Below are positions 1 through 8,939 of a stretch of DNA of 38,723 nt, piece after piece. Location: assembly GCA_038204465.1 (NCBI GenBank), contig JBBRCX010000041.1:1-38723 (forward strand). The letters run 5' to 3'. A program made the position numbers and the translations under genes. This stretch comes from JBBRCX01 sp038204465. GTDB lineage: Bacteria; Planctomycetota; Phycisphaerae; Tepidisphaerales; Tepidisphaeraceae. Below the pieces are notes generated by a model. It had not been told where the DNA came from. It did not search any database and saw nothing but the letters and a program-made list of their open reading frames with translations. Numbering within the stretch: position 1 is the first letter of the stretch; each line of letters starts with the position of its first letter.

Positions 1-1355
1 GCCGGCTTTTCGTCGACCCAAAGGAGGACCTCGGCTTTCGCGATGCCGAAGTCGTCCAGGGCCTCGAAGACGAGGGGCACTTCATCGTCAGGGCGTGCCG
101 AGGCGCTCGGCGCGGGCGAAATGATTGTGACGGTGGGCGCGCCGTCGAAACTGGCGGTGATGGTACGGGCCTGGTCGTCGCGGTTGCCGACGTCGGATGC
201 CGTTCGCAGCGCGATCCGGTATGCGCCGCTGCTCTGCACGAGGAGCTTGGCGTCATAATCAGAGCCGGTGCGAAGCGTCAGCGGAATGAAAGCCTCGTCG
301 CGCCGGCCTTCGTTGAGAAGCAGTCCGCTCTTTGCTGTATCGATTGGCTCGGTGCTGTGGACCGTGAGCGTCACCTGCGTGCCGGCGAGCGCGCGGATGG
401 CGCCGTCGGAATTCTTCTCCTGCTTCGCAGCGAGTTTCGTGTAAGGCGGGTAGTCATAGTGGAGATCGAGCGACGCGATCGCGGGGCGAGGCCGTACCGT
501 GACGGCGTACCAGCCCGATTCACTGGAGCCGCCGGTGACGCGATAGCGGAAGCCGTCACGGACGTTCTGCAGCGAGGCGGAGAAGCCGCCCGGGCCGGCG
601 TGCTCCATTTCGACCTCGATCGTCTGATCGCTCGCGAAGCGCCTCGAGAGAACCGCGCGATTTGCTCCCCGGTTGGACAGCGACGCGGTAATCGTGAGCG
701 CATCGCCTTGGCCGATCGTGACGTCTCCGGGCGCGACGATGACGGAACTGAACAGGGGGGGCAAGTGCGATCGCCACGGGACGAAAACCCACGTCAGCCC
801 GCCCGCGAGCGGCCGCGGCGCCACGGCAAACATGACGATCCAGAGCAGAACCAGCGGCGCGAGAAGCAGCGCCCACCGCTTCACCCGCCGGGCGGGCACG
901 ATCGTGACGGGGTTAATCCTTCTCGCGTCTTCCTCGGCCTGGCGAAGCAGGTGCTGAACGAGGTCGGGCGAGCCGGCGAAGCGCGGGTCGGAATCGCTGG
1001 AAAGCTCCACTGCGCTGCTGAGGCGCTCCTGCGAATCCGGCAGCGCCTGTTCAGCGAGCAGGGCGGCCCGAGTGAGGTTTCGCCGGCGCAGGATGGGACG
1101 CAGACAGCGGAAACTTGCGGTCAGGATGAGTATCCAGGTCAGGCTCGCCAATGCAACGCGCAGCGGAACCGGGAGGTTCTGGAAGTGACCGAAGAGAAGC
1201 GCCAGCGGCAGCACCAGGCCGAGTGCGACGAGCAGCGATTGGATCAGCCCCCGCCCGGCGAGCATGAACCACTGGCGGCGCGCAACCTGGCGCAATGGCG
1301 CGAGGAGCCGCTCGGAGTTGAACCGGGCGGAGATGGGTTGCGGAATGGCAGTCAT
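1..1355 (-). CDS. DUF4175-like large membrane protein (C-terminus off the window)
   Basis: An open frame runs from an ATG at 1355 to the left edge, giving about 451 visible residues without a stop. The start is supported by GGAGA at 1361-1365, five bases upstream. Hydrophobic segments lie at about residues 31-56, 64-85 and 161-180. They are followed by a long extracytoplasmic region of beta-rich, Ig-like character (for example a VAPGDVTIGQGDALTIT stretch). This layout resembles the DUF4175-type proteins that often accompany MoxR/vWA clusters in planctomycetes. It begins 37 bp after the giant vWA gene on the same strand, so it is probably the last visible member of that operon. The family assignment is by architecture and context; no enzymatic motif is visible and its role is unknown. 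Confidence 0.8.
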   Translation of the reverse strand, partial: MTAIPQPISARFNSERLLAPLRQVARRQWFMLAGRGLIQSLLVALGLVLPLALLFGHFQNLPVPLRVALASLTWILILTASFRCLRPILRRRNLTRAALLAEQALPDSQERLSSAVELSSDSDPRFAGSPDLVQHLLRQAEEDARRINPVTIVPARRVKRWALLLAPLVLLWIVMFAVAPRPLAGGLTWVFVPWRSHLPPLFSSVIVAPGDVTIGQGDALTITASLSNRGANRAVLSRRFASDQTIEVEMEHAGPGGFSASLQNVRDGFRYRVTGGSSESGWYAVTVRPRPAIASLDLHYDYPPYTKLAAKQEKNSDGAIRALAGTQVTLTVHSTEPIDTAKSGLLLNEGRRDEAFIPLTLRTGSDYDAKLLVQSSGAYRIALRTASDVGNRDDQARTITASFDGAPTVTIISPAPSASARPDDEVPLVFEALDDFGIAKAEVLLWVDEKP

Positions 1356-1392
1356 GATGTTCTCCAACGGCCCTTGAGTCGCATTCGGGGAT

Positions 1393-4300
1393 TCACACCA
1401 ACCCCCCGCGCTTGCGGATGATCCACTCGGTCGTGATCAAGAGAACGAATGCGCCGAGGAACGCCCAATGCACGCGCCGGGTGTGCCGGTCCTTCGGATC
1501 GGTGAAGAGCCCGATCTGCTCGAAGCTCTGGGTATGCTCGTCCAACTCGGGCAGGTGGGGTGCGAGCAAGTCGGCGTAGGTCGCGTCGAGGGCGATGCCT
1601 GCGCCCGCTTGCGCGATCGATTGCAGCGTGGCGTGGTCGGCGTTCACGTTCTGCCGCTCCACATCGAGCTGCGACTGGACGTCGATCGTCATTGTCTTCT
1701 GCGATGCGGACGGGTCGGCGTTCATCAGCTTCTCGATTCGATCGCCGCGAAGTGCAAGCTCAACGCCGCCGGCGCCAGGAGCCGTGAGGGCGCCGCGGTA
1801 GAAGCCGGCTGCATCGGGCGATTCTGTCAGTGTGGTTTCGCCCAGCAATTTGCCTTCGGACTTGATCGCGCCGGTCGCGGGATCGGTTTGCGGCAGCGCC
1901 CGCGCGATGACCTGCACCTTCTCACCTTTCAGCGGCGAAAGGTCTTCCGCCAGTACTCGCGCGCTAACCACTATTGGATCACCCGCGACGTAGCGCGGCT
2001 TGTTGGTGCCGAAGCGGACGAGCTTCCCGCCGGCCGGCAGGTCGCTTCCGACAGCCCAGCGGATGATCTGCCCCCAGAGCCGCTCGTGCAGGTTTTCAGC
2101 GATTACCTGCCGCATGCGCCAAGTTGAATCGCTGGCCAGATACATGACGCGTCCCTGCCCAACGGAGAGCGTGCAGAGCAGGGCATGGCGGCGGGCGATG
2201 TCGAGGTTGAGCTCAGGCGTTTTTGACGGCGCCTCGCCCGCTTTGGGCACAGCGCTTCCGATCGCCCACAGGACGTTAGCGGCAAGCTTCGCTTCGGTTT
2301 GATCGCTGTGCCAATACCACGGCGGCAGGTTCGACCAGAGCTGTCCATTGTAATTCTCGTCGATGCTGAACTGGCTAACGATGGAGGCCGACCCTTCGGG
2401 CGCGATCAGCGGTTGGAATCCCTGTTCCAGGTGCGACTGCGCTGCATCCGGCTCCCAGGGATTGTTCAACGTCACCGGCAACAGGTCCGCCAGCGGCGTG
2501 CCGGCGTAGCCGGCGGGCATGTTCATTCGGCCGGCGATCAGCAGCAGCGTGCTGCCGCGATCTTTCACCGCCTTTGCAAGTTGCTCCTGACTTTTGGCGG
2601 GCAGCGCGTCGCGCGGCACGTCGCCGATCACGATCATGTCGAACGCGGACCACTCTTTTTCAGTTTCAGGTAGAAGCTGCGCTTCGGAGGATGGATTCTG
2701 TGGCGACGCTCTTACCGGTTCGGGGCGGGTCACGCCTTCCACGCGCGCCGGTTGCAGCAGCACGGTCTGCAGCTTGACGCGCCCATCGCGCGCCAGGTAG
2801 TTGACGAGGTAGCGGTATTCCCAGCGTGGCTGGTCTTCGACGATCAGCACGTTCAACTTGTCCTTCTTTACCGTCACACGCGTCGTCTGCCGATTGTTGT
2901 CCTTCAGCGTTTCACCCGGAACTTCGGCGATGCGCACTTCATATTCATGCGAGCCGGGCGGCGGGGCCTTGTCCTGGAAGCTCACGCGCTGAATCTCGGC
3001 CGGCTGCGCCGGTGTGAGGGTCGCGGTCTGCGGCTTGCCCTGCGCGTCGTTGACCGGCTTTCCATCACGGCGAAACTCGACGGTTAGTGGCTTGCCGACG
3101 AGCCCGTCGAGACGGAGCAGGGCCGTGAGCCGCAGGGTGTCATCCTGGTAGATCCAATCCGGGGCATCGATCGCTTCAACCGCCGCGTCGGCGGCGGGGT
3201 CGCGGGAGCCGGCCGCGAGAGTGAAGACGCGAATGTTGCGCGCGGCCAGGACGCGCGCGGGCTCGATGAGGTCGCCGCCCGTGTTCTGCCGCCCATCGCC
3301 GATGAGGATCACCGAGGCATGCTCGTCGGCGGCGGTTTGATCGTTGATGAACTGGAGAGTTGCGGAAATGTTCGTCGAGTGGCCGGCGGGCGGAGCCGAT
3401 TCCAGCGCCTTGGCAAGATCGCCGCCCATCTCGCGCGCCATGACGCGTTGCGGCTGATCGGCGAAGGTGACGAGCTTAATGCTTTGCTTCGCGGCAGCGT
3501 CGAGCAGGGATTGCCCCTCCGGCGGCTTTCGCATCAGCTCCGCCAGCGCGATCTGCGCCCGCGATTTGCCGGACACTTGTTGCAATGCCTCTTGCACTTC
3601 GGGATCACCGGCATGCTGCGCAAGAAAAGCGGTGTCGGCGGCATCCGCGGCCGGCCGTAATTCGGCAAGGGCGGCGTCGAGATTCTGCGCGATTGCCTGC
3701 CAGGGGATCTCGGTCGCGCTGTGCTCGGGCCATTTGTTTTTCTCGAATTCGGCGAGGGGGTCCTTCAGGAGGTTCGTCGCCGCCTCGATCGACCGGTGGA
3801 TCGGCGCCTCCTGGGGTTGAAGCTGTGGCTCGCCTTTTAGTTCCTTCGCCAGTTGAATTGCCCGATCATTCCACGCGCGCAGCGATGCCCCCTGCACGTC
3901 GCCGCGCTTGCCCGCTTCGGAATCTTCAACCGCCAGCTCGCCTCGACTCTTGAGATAGCTCAGGTCGTCGCGCAGGCACTGCAGCCGGGCGACGGATCGA
4001 TCGCGCTTCGGGGATCGCGCGTCCGCAGGCAGCAGCCCAAGGCTGTCCGCCCAGCGGAGGCGCTCGAGGGGCGTTGCCTGGGCATCGGCCTGCGCCATCG
4101 AGCCGCTCGTGTCGATGACCAGCCAGAGCGAGCCGGAGGAGTTTCCCACGCGCGTCCAGCGCACCGACAGACCGATCAGCATCACGAACATCAGGACGAT
4201 GAGCAGCACGCGAATAGTCGTCAGCGCATTGATCACGCGGCGAGAGGCGATCCTCTGTTGCGCGCGATAGAGGTAAACCGTCGCGCCCCCGGCGGCGAGG

Positions 4301-4398
4301 ATGATCATGAAAAGCAGCCACTTGTTGATGGCGTAATTGGCCGCGAAGTGCCATGCGGCGGCGAGCGGCAGGCAATTGTGCAACACGAGCAGCATCAT
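1393..4398 (-). CDS. Giant membrane vWA-domain protein with glutamine-amidotransferase-like domain
   Basis: A 1001-residue protein. Two N-terminal membrane helices (about residues 24-44 and 58-80) precede a vWA domain whose MIDAS motif DTSGSM lies at 96-101, and a later VILIGDGRQ strand fits the vWA fold. The vWA domain carries a long charged insertion after MIDAS. An Ig/CARDB-like region follows, then a class-I glutamine-amidotransferase-like fold (strands KLNVLIVED, DMIVIGDVP and LLLIAGRMN). No Cys nucleophile is evident, so that domain is probably non-catalytic. The protein ends with one membrane helix and a basic tail. The start lies 3 bp after the upstream gene's stop and lacks a clear SD, so translational coupling is likely. 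Such proteins are thought to work with MoxR ATPases on envelope complexes. The exact substrate is unknown. Confidence 0.88.
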   Translation of the reverse strand: MMLLVLHNCLPLAAAWHFAANYAINKWLLFMIILAAGGATVYLYRAQQRIASRRVINALTTIRVLLIVLMFVMLIGLSVRWTRVGNSSGSLWLVIDTSGSMAQADAQATPLERLRWADSLGLLPADARSPKRDRSVARLQCLRDDLSYLKSRGELAVEDSEAGKRGDVQGASLRAWNDRAIQLAKELKGEPQLQPQEAPIHRSIEAATNLLKDPLAEFEKNKWPEHSATEIPWQAIAQNLDAALAELRPAADAADTAFLAQHAGDPEVQEALQQVSGKSRAQIALAELMRKPPEGQSLLDAAAKQSIKLVTFADQPQRVMAREMGGDLAKALESAPPAGHSTNISATLQFINDQTAADEHASVILIGDGRQNTGGDLIEPARVLAARNIRVFTLAAGSRDPAADAAVEAIDAPDWIYQDDTLRLTALLRLDGLVGKPLTVEFRRDGKPVNDAQGKPQTATLTPAQPAEIQRVSFQDKAPPPGSHEYEVRIAEVPGETLKDNNRQTTRVTVKKDKLNVLIVEDQPRWEYRYLVNYLARDGRVKLQTVLLQPARVEGVTRPEPVRASPQNPSSEAQLLPETEKEWSAFDMIVIGDVPRDALPAKSQEQLAKAVKDRGSTLLLIAGRMNMPAGYAGTPLADLLPVTLNNPWEPDAAQSHLEQGFQPLIAPEGSASIVSQFSIDENYNGQLWSNLPPWYWHSDQTEAKLAANVLWAIGSAVPKAGEAPSKTPELNLDIARRHALLCTLSVGQGRVMYLASDSTWRMRQVIAENLHERLWGQIIRWAVGSDLPAGGKLVRFGTNKPRYVAGDPIVVSARVLAEDLSPLKGEKVQVIARALPQTDPATGAIKSEGKLLGETTLTESPDAAGFYRGALTAPGAGGVELALRGDRIEKLMNADPSASQKTMTIDVQSQLDVERQNVNADHATLQSIAQAGAGIALDATYADLLAPHLPELDEHTQSFEQIGLFTDPKDRHTRRVHWAFLGAFVLLITTEWIIRKRGGLV

Positions 4399-4401
4399 GG
4401 G

Positions 4402-6648
4402 TCAGGTTTGCCAGGAAGCCGCGACGTTTGAAGCCAGCCCGGCGCCGGCGACATCGACGCGCGACTGATGTCGGATCATGCGGTGCGTCATCAGGGTTTC
4501 GAGCAGGAGCATGCCCAGAAGAAAGAAGGCGAGGAACTTCCACATTTCAATGCCGGGCGCGGAATTGCCCAGTGCCGTAGCGAGCGAGTCGGCATCCACG
4601 CGGCCGGCAAGGTAGCCGCGCTCTTTCAACCAGGTGAGATCGCTGGCTGACAGCACCGTGTTGTCCAGTTCGCGGCGGTCGATGCCGATGCCGTAGAAGA
4701 CAGGTTGAGGAAGATTCGTCGAGTCAAAACGCATTTGGTACAGGCCCGGTAAAAAGGTTTCGCTGTAGCTGAAGGTGTAACGGCCGCCAGCGAGCAGCGG
4801 TTGAATATCTGCCAGTGACTCGTCGGGACGTATGACGCGCGCTGAGGTGATCGGCGTTGATGATGCGCCGCTCCAGGTGATGCGCTGGCCGGCATCGAGC
4901 CGGCGGTTCTCGAGTCCCGCGGTCTGGCTGGAAGCGAGGTGGAACAGCGTTTCGTTTACCAGCGGGACGAAGCTGGGCATCGCCGGCCAGTTGTTCCATT
5001 GGCGATCGACCGAAGTGCACCAGACGACCACTCGTCCGCCGTTGCGGCCGATCGGGCGCTCGAAGATGAGCGGATCGCCACCGGACGTGGCGAGAAGCAC
5101 CTTGTCATTCGAATCCATGGGTTTGAGGGACCACCACTGGCGTGTGAGCGACCCGCTCATCACGTTTCGTTCAGAGGCGCTAAGCAGGGCGAGCGTCGGG
5201 TGGGCGGGCTCGCGGACTTCGATCGCGGGCGGGGGTGCGGCCGGCGCCTGCGGCGGCTTTACTTGCGCCGTGAAAAACCCAGCCTCCGATACGTCCTGCG
5301 CCAGAAACTGCGGCTCGCTGCGCGGCCCGAGGATGAACCAGACGGAGTGCCCGGATCGCGCGTAGTCGGACAGCCTGGCGAGCACGTCGGCGGGTAGCTG
5401 GGGAACGTCATTCACGATGACAACGTGATAATCGTCCAGCTTCGCCGCCAGCGCATCGGAGACGCTGAGCGTGGTCGGCTGGACGAGGCTCGCGGCCTCC
5501 GCCGCCGGGTCAGGCGCCGGTTGCATCGCGGCATGAAGGAACTGACTGCTCGTGAACCTCCCCGCATTGGTGAGCTCGCCGTCGATGATCAGCACCGACA
5601 CCCGCTGCCATACGTTTACGGCGGCGGTCGCCGAGTTGTCGGCGGCGAGGGCATCGGTGACGTCCGCCCGCACCCTGACCCAACTCGAGCCCGCTTCTTT
5701 GAACGCGTGGTCGAAGCGGATCGTGCGCGACTGGCCGGGCCCGAGGTTGGACATCGGCCGGGTCTCAATGAGCTTGCCGTTGACGGTGAATTCCGCGTTG
5801 AAGCCCGGCATCTCTTTGGGTCCGGAGTTTACGATCGTGGCGGTGATTTCGGCGGGATGGTTCTGCCCGATCAGGCCCGGCGCAATCGTGAGATCGCTGA
5901 CCGAGACATCCGAGGCGATGGACCTCGGCATGACAGGGACGGCGAAGAGGCTCGGACTGTCGAAGCGCTTCGCCTGGTCGCCGAGGGCGCGGCGCCAGGC
6001 GGTGTTGTCGTCAATCCGCCAGCCGGAGCGCTGCTCGTCGGAAATGACGATGATGAGCTTTCGAACGTTGCGGCCGCGATCGATGAGCTCGCGCACGGTC
6101 TGGACGGCGTCGGGGATCGACGCGTCCGTCAGACCAGGCTTGAGCTGGCGCAGGTCCTGCGTGAGCTTCTGGACATTCTGCTTTCCGGCGACAGGAAGAG
6201 CGGTGAAGCGCTGGGGCGCGTGCTCGGCCAGCACGACCGAGAGCGTGTCGTTGGGTTTCAGCAGCGCGGCGATCTTGTCGACCACGGAGAGGCTCTGGGC
6301 AAACAGAGTCGAGTCGCCTTCGCGGCGCCCGGTCGAGAGAGAGTGGTCGATGACAATGCCGATGTCGGTAGCGAGGTTGCCGGGCAGGCGGCTTTGCGCG
6401 TTGGAGCAGCCGACGGGTCGGGCGAGCAGCAGCGCCAGCACGGCGAGGAGCAGCATGCGGACCGCCATGAGCAGCCAATGGTCGATCTTTCGGCGCCGCT
6501 TGAGTTGCAGCGGTGATTCCAGCAGGAACTGCATCGCGCCCCATTGCAGCGGCGTGGTCCGCTGGCGGTGCAGCAGATGGATCAGCACGGGAATACCTGC
6601 GGCGAGCAGGCCGGCGAGCAGCGATCCCATCAGCACCGTGAATGGCAT
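4402..6648 (-). CDS. BatA-like membrane protein, aerotolerance-regulator N-terminus plus vWA
   Basis: A 748-residue protein. The first ~80 residues match the BatA/aerotolerance N-terminal module: helix at 5-26, a HLLHRQR turn, a basic KRRRK stretch and a second helix at 58-77. A vWA domain follows with a MIDAS-type DHSLS at 101-105 and an acidic residue in VISDEQ (D204). The metal-coordinating pattern DxSxS is kept, although the usual Gly is replaced by Leu. A CARDB-like middle region (about 245-345) and an amidotransferase-like fold without an obvious nucleophile come next. A last membrane helix lies around 705-722. It sits between the DUF58 gene (33 bp upstream) and the second vWA gene (3 bp downstream). 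In Bacteroides and Leptospira, Bat proteins are linked to oxidative and envelope stress; here the role is inferred. Confidence 0.88.
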   Translation of the reverse strand: MPFTVLMGSLLAGLLAAGIPVLIHLLHRQRTTPLQWGAMQFLLESPLQLKRRRKIDHWLLMAVRMLLLAVLALLLARPVGCSNAQSRLPGNLATDIGIVIDHSLSTGRREGDSTLFAQSLSVVDKIAALLKPNDTLSVVLAEHAPQRFTALPVAGKQNVQKLTQDLRQLKPGLTDASIPDAVQTVRELIDRGRNVRKLIIVISDEQRSGWRIDDNTAWRRALGDQAKRFDSPSLFAVPVMPRSIASDVSVSDLTIAPGLIGQNHPAEITATIVNSGPKEMPGFNAEFTVNGKLIETRPMSNLGPGQSRTIRFDHAFKEAGSSWVRVRADVTDALAADNSATAAVNVWQRVSVLIIDGELTNAGRFTSSQFLHAAMQPAPDPAAEAASLVQPTTLSVSDALAAKLDDYHVVIVNDVPQLPADVLARLSDYARSGHSVWFILGPRSEPQFLAQDVSEAGFFTAQVKPPQAPAAPPPAIEVREPAHPTLALLSASERNVMSGSLTRQWWSLKPMDSNDKVLLATSGGDPLIFERPIGRNGGRVVVWCTSVDRQWNNWPAMPSFVPLVNETLFHLASSQTAGLENRRLDAGQRITWSGASSTPITSARVIRPDESLADIQPLLAGGRYTFSYSETFLPGLYQMRFDSTNLPQPVFYGIGIDRRELDNTVLSASDLTWLKERGYLAGRVDADSLATALGNSAPGIEMWKFLAFFLLGMLLLETLMTHRMIRHQSRVDVAGAGLASNVAASWQT

Positions 6649-6681
6649 GGATGACCTTCAAAACTTTCGGCGCGGCTTAGT

Positions 6682-7596
6682 TCACTTCCATCCCATGCGG
6701 GCCGCCAGGTAGTTGCTGAGCGCCGCATCCACCGGCTCGGCTGTGTTGAGGAGCACATGGTTGATGTTGAGCTTTCCCGCCGTCTCGCGAATCGACCTCA
6801 GATGGCTCGCGACGTTCTGGAGGTAGACGCTCCGCATCAAGGCCGGGTCCAGCTTGAGCCGGTCGCCGGCCAGCTCTAGGTTTTCAAAAAGGCTCCAGTT
6901 GCGAAAGGGGAAGTTGATCTCGTCGTCGGCCATTACCTGAAGCAGCAGGACCTCATGGCGGCGATGGCGGAGGTGATGCAGGGCGTCGGTGAGGGCGTCG
7001 GCCTTGTCGAACAGGTCGCTGATGACGATCACCATGCCGCGGCGCACGGCGCGCTCGGCGACTTCGTGCAGCAGCGGCGCGATGGATGATTCATCCTGCG
7101 GTTGCGTGGCGTCCAGCGTCTGCAGGATGCGCATCAGGTGCGACGGGGAGTTCCGGGGTGGAATAAATTCGCGCACTTTGTTGTCGAAGGTGACCAGCCC
7201 GGCGGAATCCTGCTGGTGAAGGATGAGGTAGCTCAGGCACGCGGCGACGAACTGGGCGTAGCGAAACTTGCTCAGGTCGTCGTTCTTTCCGCGGTAGGCC
7301 ATCGAGCCGCTGGCGTCGAGCACGACATGGGCCCGGAGGTTGGTGGAGACCTCGTACTGCTTGATGTAATAGCGATCGGCTTTGGCGAAGACGCGCCAGT
7401 CGATTCTCTTCACGTCATCGCCCTGCACGTAAGGGCGGTGCTGGGCGAAGTCGAGCGCGAAGCCGACGTGCGGGGAGCGGTGCATGCCCTGGACGTAGCC
7501 GTCCATCAACTGCCGCGCCACCAGCTCCATGCGCCCGATTTTTCGCAGGGCGGCGGGGTGCAGGAGGGAGAGGGGAGTTGTCGCTTGTGATACCAT
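6682..7596 (-). CDS. DUF58 domain protein (vWA-like, MoxR-associated)
   Basis: A 304-residue soluble protein. It has the DUF58 signature: an RPYVQGDDVKRIDWRVFAK core at about 54-72, then a strand with a MIDAS-like DASGSM at 94-99 and a later VIVISDLFD strand. There is no membrane segment. DUF58 proteins are almost always encoded next to MoxR ATPases and vWA proteins and are thought to bridge the ATPase and its targets. That is the arrangement here: moxR lies 60 bp upstream and the BatA-like gene 33 bp downstream. The ATG at 7596 has no strong SD. The family call is firm; the cellular target is unknown. Confidence 0.92.
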   Translation of the reverse strand: MVSQATTPLSLLHPAALRKIGRMELVARQLMDGYVQGMHRSPHVGFALDFAQHRPYVQGDDVKRIDWRVFAKADRYYIKQYEVSTNLRAHVVLDASGSMAYRGKNDDLSKFRYAQFVAACLSYLILHQQDSAGLVTFDNKVREFIPPRNSPSHLMRILQTLDATQPQDESSIAPLLHEVAERAVRRGMVIVISDLFDKADALTDALHHLRHRRHEVLLLQVMADDEINFPFRNWSLFENLELAGDRLKLDPALMRSVYLQNVASHLRSIRETAGKLNINHVLLNTAEPVDAALSNYLAARMGWK

Positions 7597-7656
7597 TGAA
7601 ATTTACGGTGCTTCTGAGCCCGGCCCTGCCGGCTTGTCGTTAAAAGCGCGCCGCCA

Positions 7657-8694
7657 TCAGGCAGCTTCCGATTGGGAACGGGGGATCTCGCGGAGGAGGC
7701 GATCGATCACCTTATCGCTGTTGATTCCTGCTGCTTCGGCGCTGAAGGTGGTGAGGATGCGGTGCCGAAGGACAGGGTGGGCGACCTTCAAGATGTCCTC
7801 GGTCGTGACGTGGACGCGCCCGTGCAGGATGGCCCGGGCCTTGCCCGCCATGATGAGGTAGATGCTGGCTCGAGGGCCGGCGCCCCACTGCACCATCTCG
7901 TTGACGTATTGAGGGACGCCGGGCTCGCCTGGCCTGGTGGCGCGGACGAGGTCGCGGGCGTAGTGATACACGTGCTCGGCGACGGGAACGCGGCGCACGA
8001 TCTCCTGGAGCGCCAGGATGTTTTCTCCATCGAGCAGCCGCGACAACTGCGGCTTATAGCTGCTGGTCGCCTGCTTCATGATCTGCACTTCATCCTGCGG
8101 CGTCGGGTAGCGCACGAGGGTCATGAACATGAAGCGGTCGAGTTGCGCTTCCGGGAGCGGATAAGTCCCTTCCTGCTCGATGGGGTTCTGGGTCGCGAGG
8201 ACAAAGAAGGGTTCGGGCAAGTCGTAGGTGATCTCCCCGGCCGTGACACGGTGCTCCTGCATTGCCTCGAGCAGGGCTGCCTGGGTCTTGGGGGGCGTGC
8301 GGTTGATCTCGTCGGCGAGGATCATATTGGCGAAGAGCGGCCCCTTGACGAACCGGAATGCGCGCTTGCCGGTGGTGTGGTCCTCTTCGAGCACGACGGT
8401 GCCAGTGATGTCGGAGGGCATCAGGTCAGGGGTGAACTGCACGCGCTTGAACGACAAATGCAGTACGTCGCTGATGGTCTTGACGAGCAGGGTCTTGGCG
8501 AGCCCTGGCACGCCGACCAACAAGACGTGCCCCTGGCAGAACATCGCCGTGAGCACCTGCTCCACGACCTCTTCCTGACCGACGATCACCTTCGCCAGCT
8601 CGGCGGTCATGGTGCGATAGGCGTCGGAGAGCGCCTGGACGGCTTGGAGATCGGAACTGGAGCCCGGTGCGGCAGGTGCTTTTTGCAGCGCCAT
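7657..8694 (-). CDS. MoxR family AAA+ ATPase
   Basis: A 345-residue AAA+ ATPase. Walker A GVPGLAKT lies at 61-68, the Walker B segment MILADEINR at 124-132, and the MoxR-type segment LATQNPIEQEGTYPLPEAQLDRF starts near 165. The frame is open 27 codons further upstream. The ATG at 8694 is preferred because AAGGAA (8701-8706) lies six bases upstream and because the family normally starts close to this point. MoxR proteins act as chaperone-like ATPases that mature or insert metal-dependent or envelope proteins with vWA partners. This gene heads the minus-strand cluster of DUF58 and vWA genes and diverges from the gene at 8940. The AAA+ family call is very secure. Confidence 0.95.
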   Translation of the reverse strand: MALQKAPAAPGSSSDLQAVQALSDAYRTMTAELAKVIVGQEEVVEQVLTAMFCQGHVLLVGVPGLAKTLLVKTISDVLHLSFKRVQFTPDLMPSDITGTVVLEEDHTTGKRAFRFVKGPLFANMILADEINRTPPKTQAALLEAMQEHRVTAGEITYDLPEPFFVLATQNPIEQEGTYPLPEAQLDRFMFMTLVRYPTPQDEVQIMKQATSSYKPQLSRLLDGENILALQEIVRRVPVAEHVYHYARDLVRATRPGEPGVPQYVNEMVQWGAGPRASIYLIMAGKARAILHGRVHVTTEDILKVAHPVLRHRILTTFSAEAAGINSDKVIDRLLREIPRSQSEAA

Positions 8695-8700
8695 GTGTGT

Positions 8701-8706
8701 TCCTTC
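8701..8706 (-). promoter_or_regulatory. Ribosome binding site setting the moxR start
   Basis: AAGGAA on the minus strand lies six bases before the ATG at 8694. The upstream in-frame starts have no comparable site, so this decides the 345-residue form over a 372-residue one. Confidence 0.7.
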
Positions 8707-8939
8707 GGTTTGAGAAAGCGCTCGGCCGCGATTGCCGTTGATCCAGCGTCGCGGTACGCGGACCATGTCAACCATAGTACCTGTGCCTCGAAAGCACGTT
8801 GAACGAGCGGTTGAATTGGTTGGATCTGATCGGCGTTTACGGGAGACGCGAAAGCCCGGCTATAAGGCCTGTCGAGATCGGCGTCTTGACTTGGTTGACG
8901 GCGGCCACTGTGCGTCCTCGAGAGTACAATTGCATTGGT

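Noticed and set aside
357..1421. Long plus-strand open frame over the DUF4175-like gene
   Set aside because: It is antisense to a gene with an SD and membrane helices. Its product is Arg/Gly/Glu-rich low-complexity sequence typical of GC-rich shadow frames.
7672..8802. 376-codon plus-strand open frame opposite moxR
   Set aside because: The minus strand encodes complete Walker A/B motifs; the antisense product has no recognisable features.
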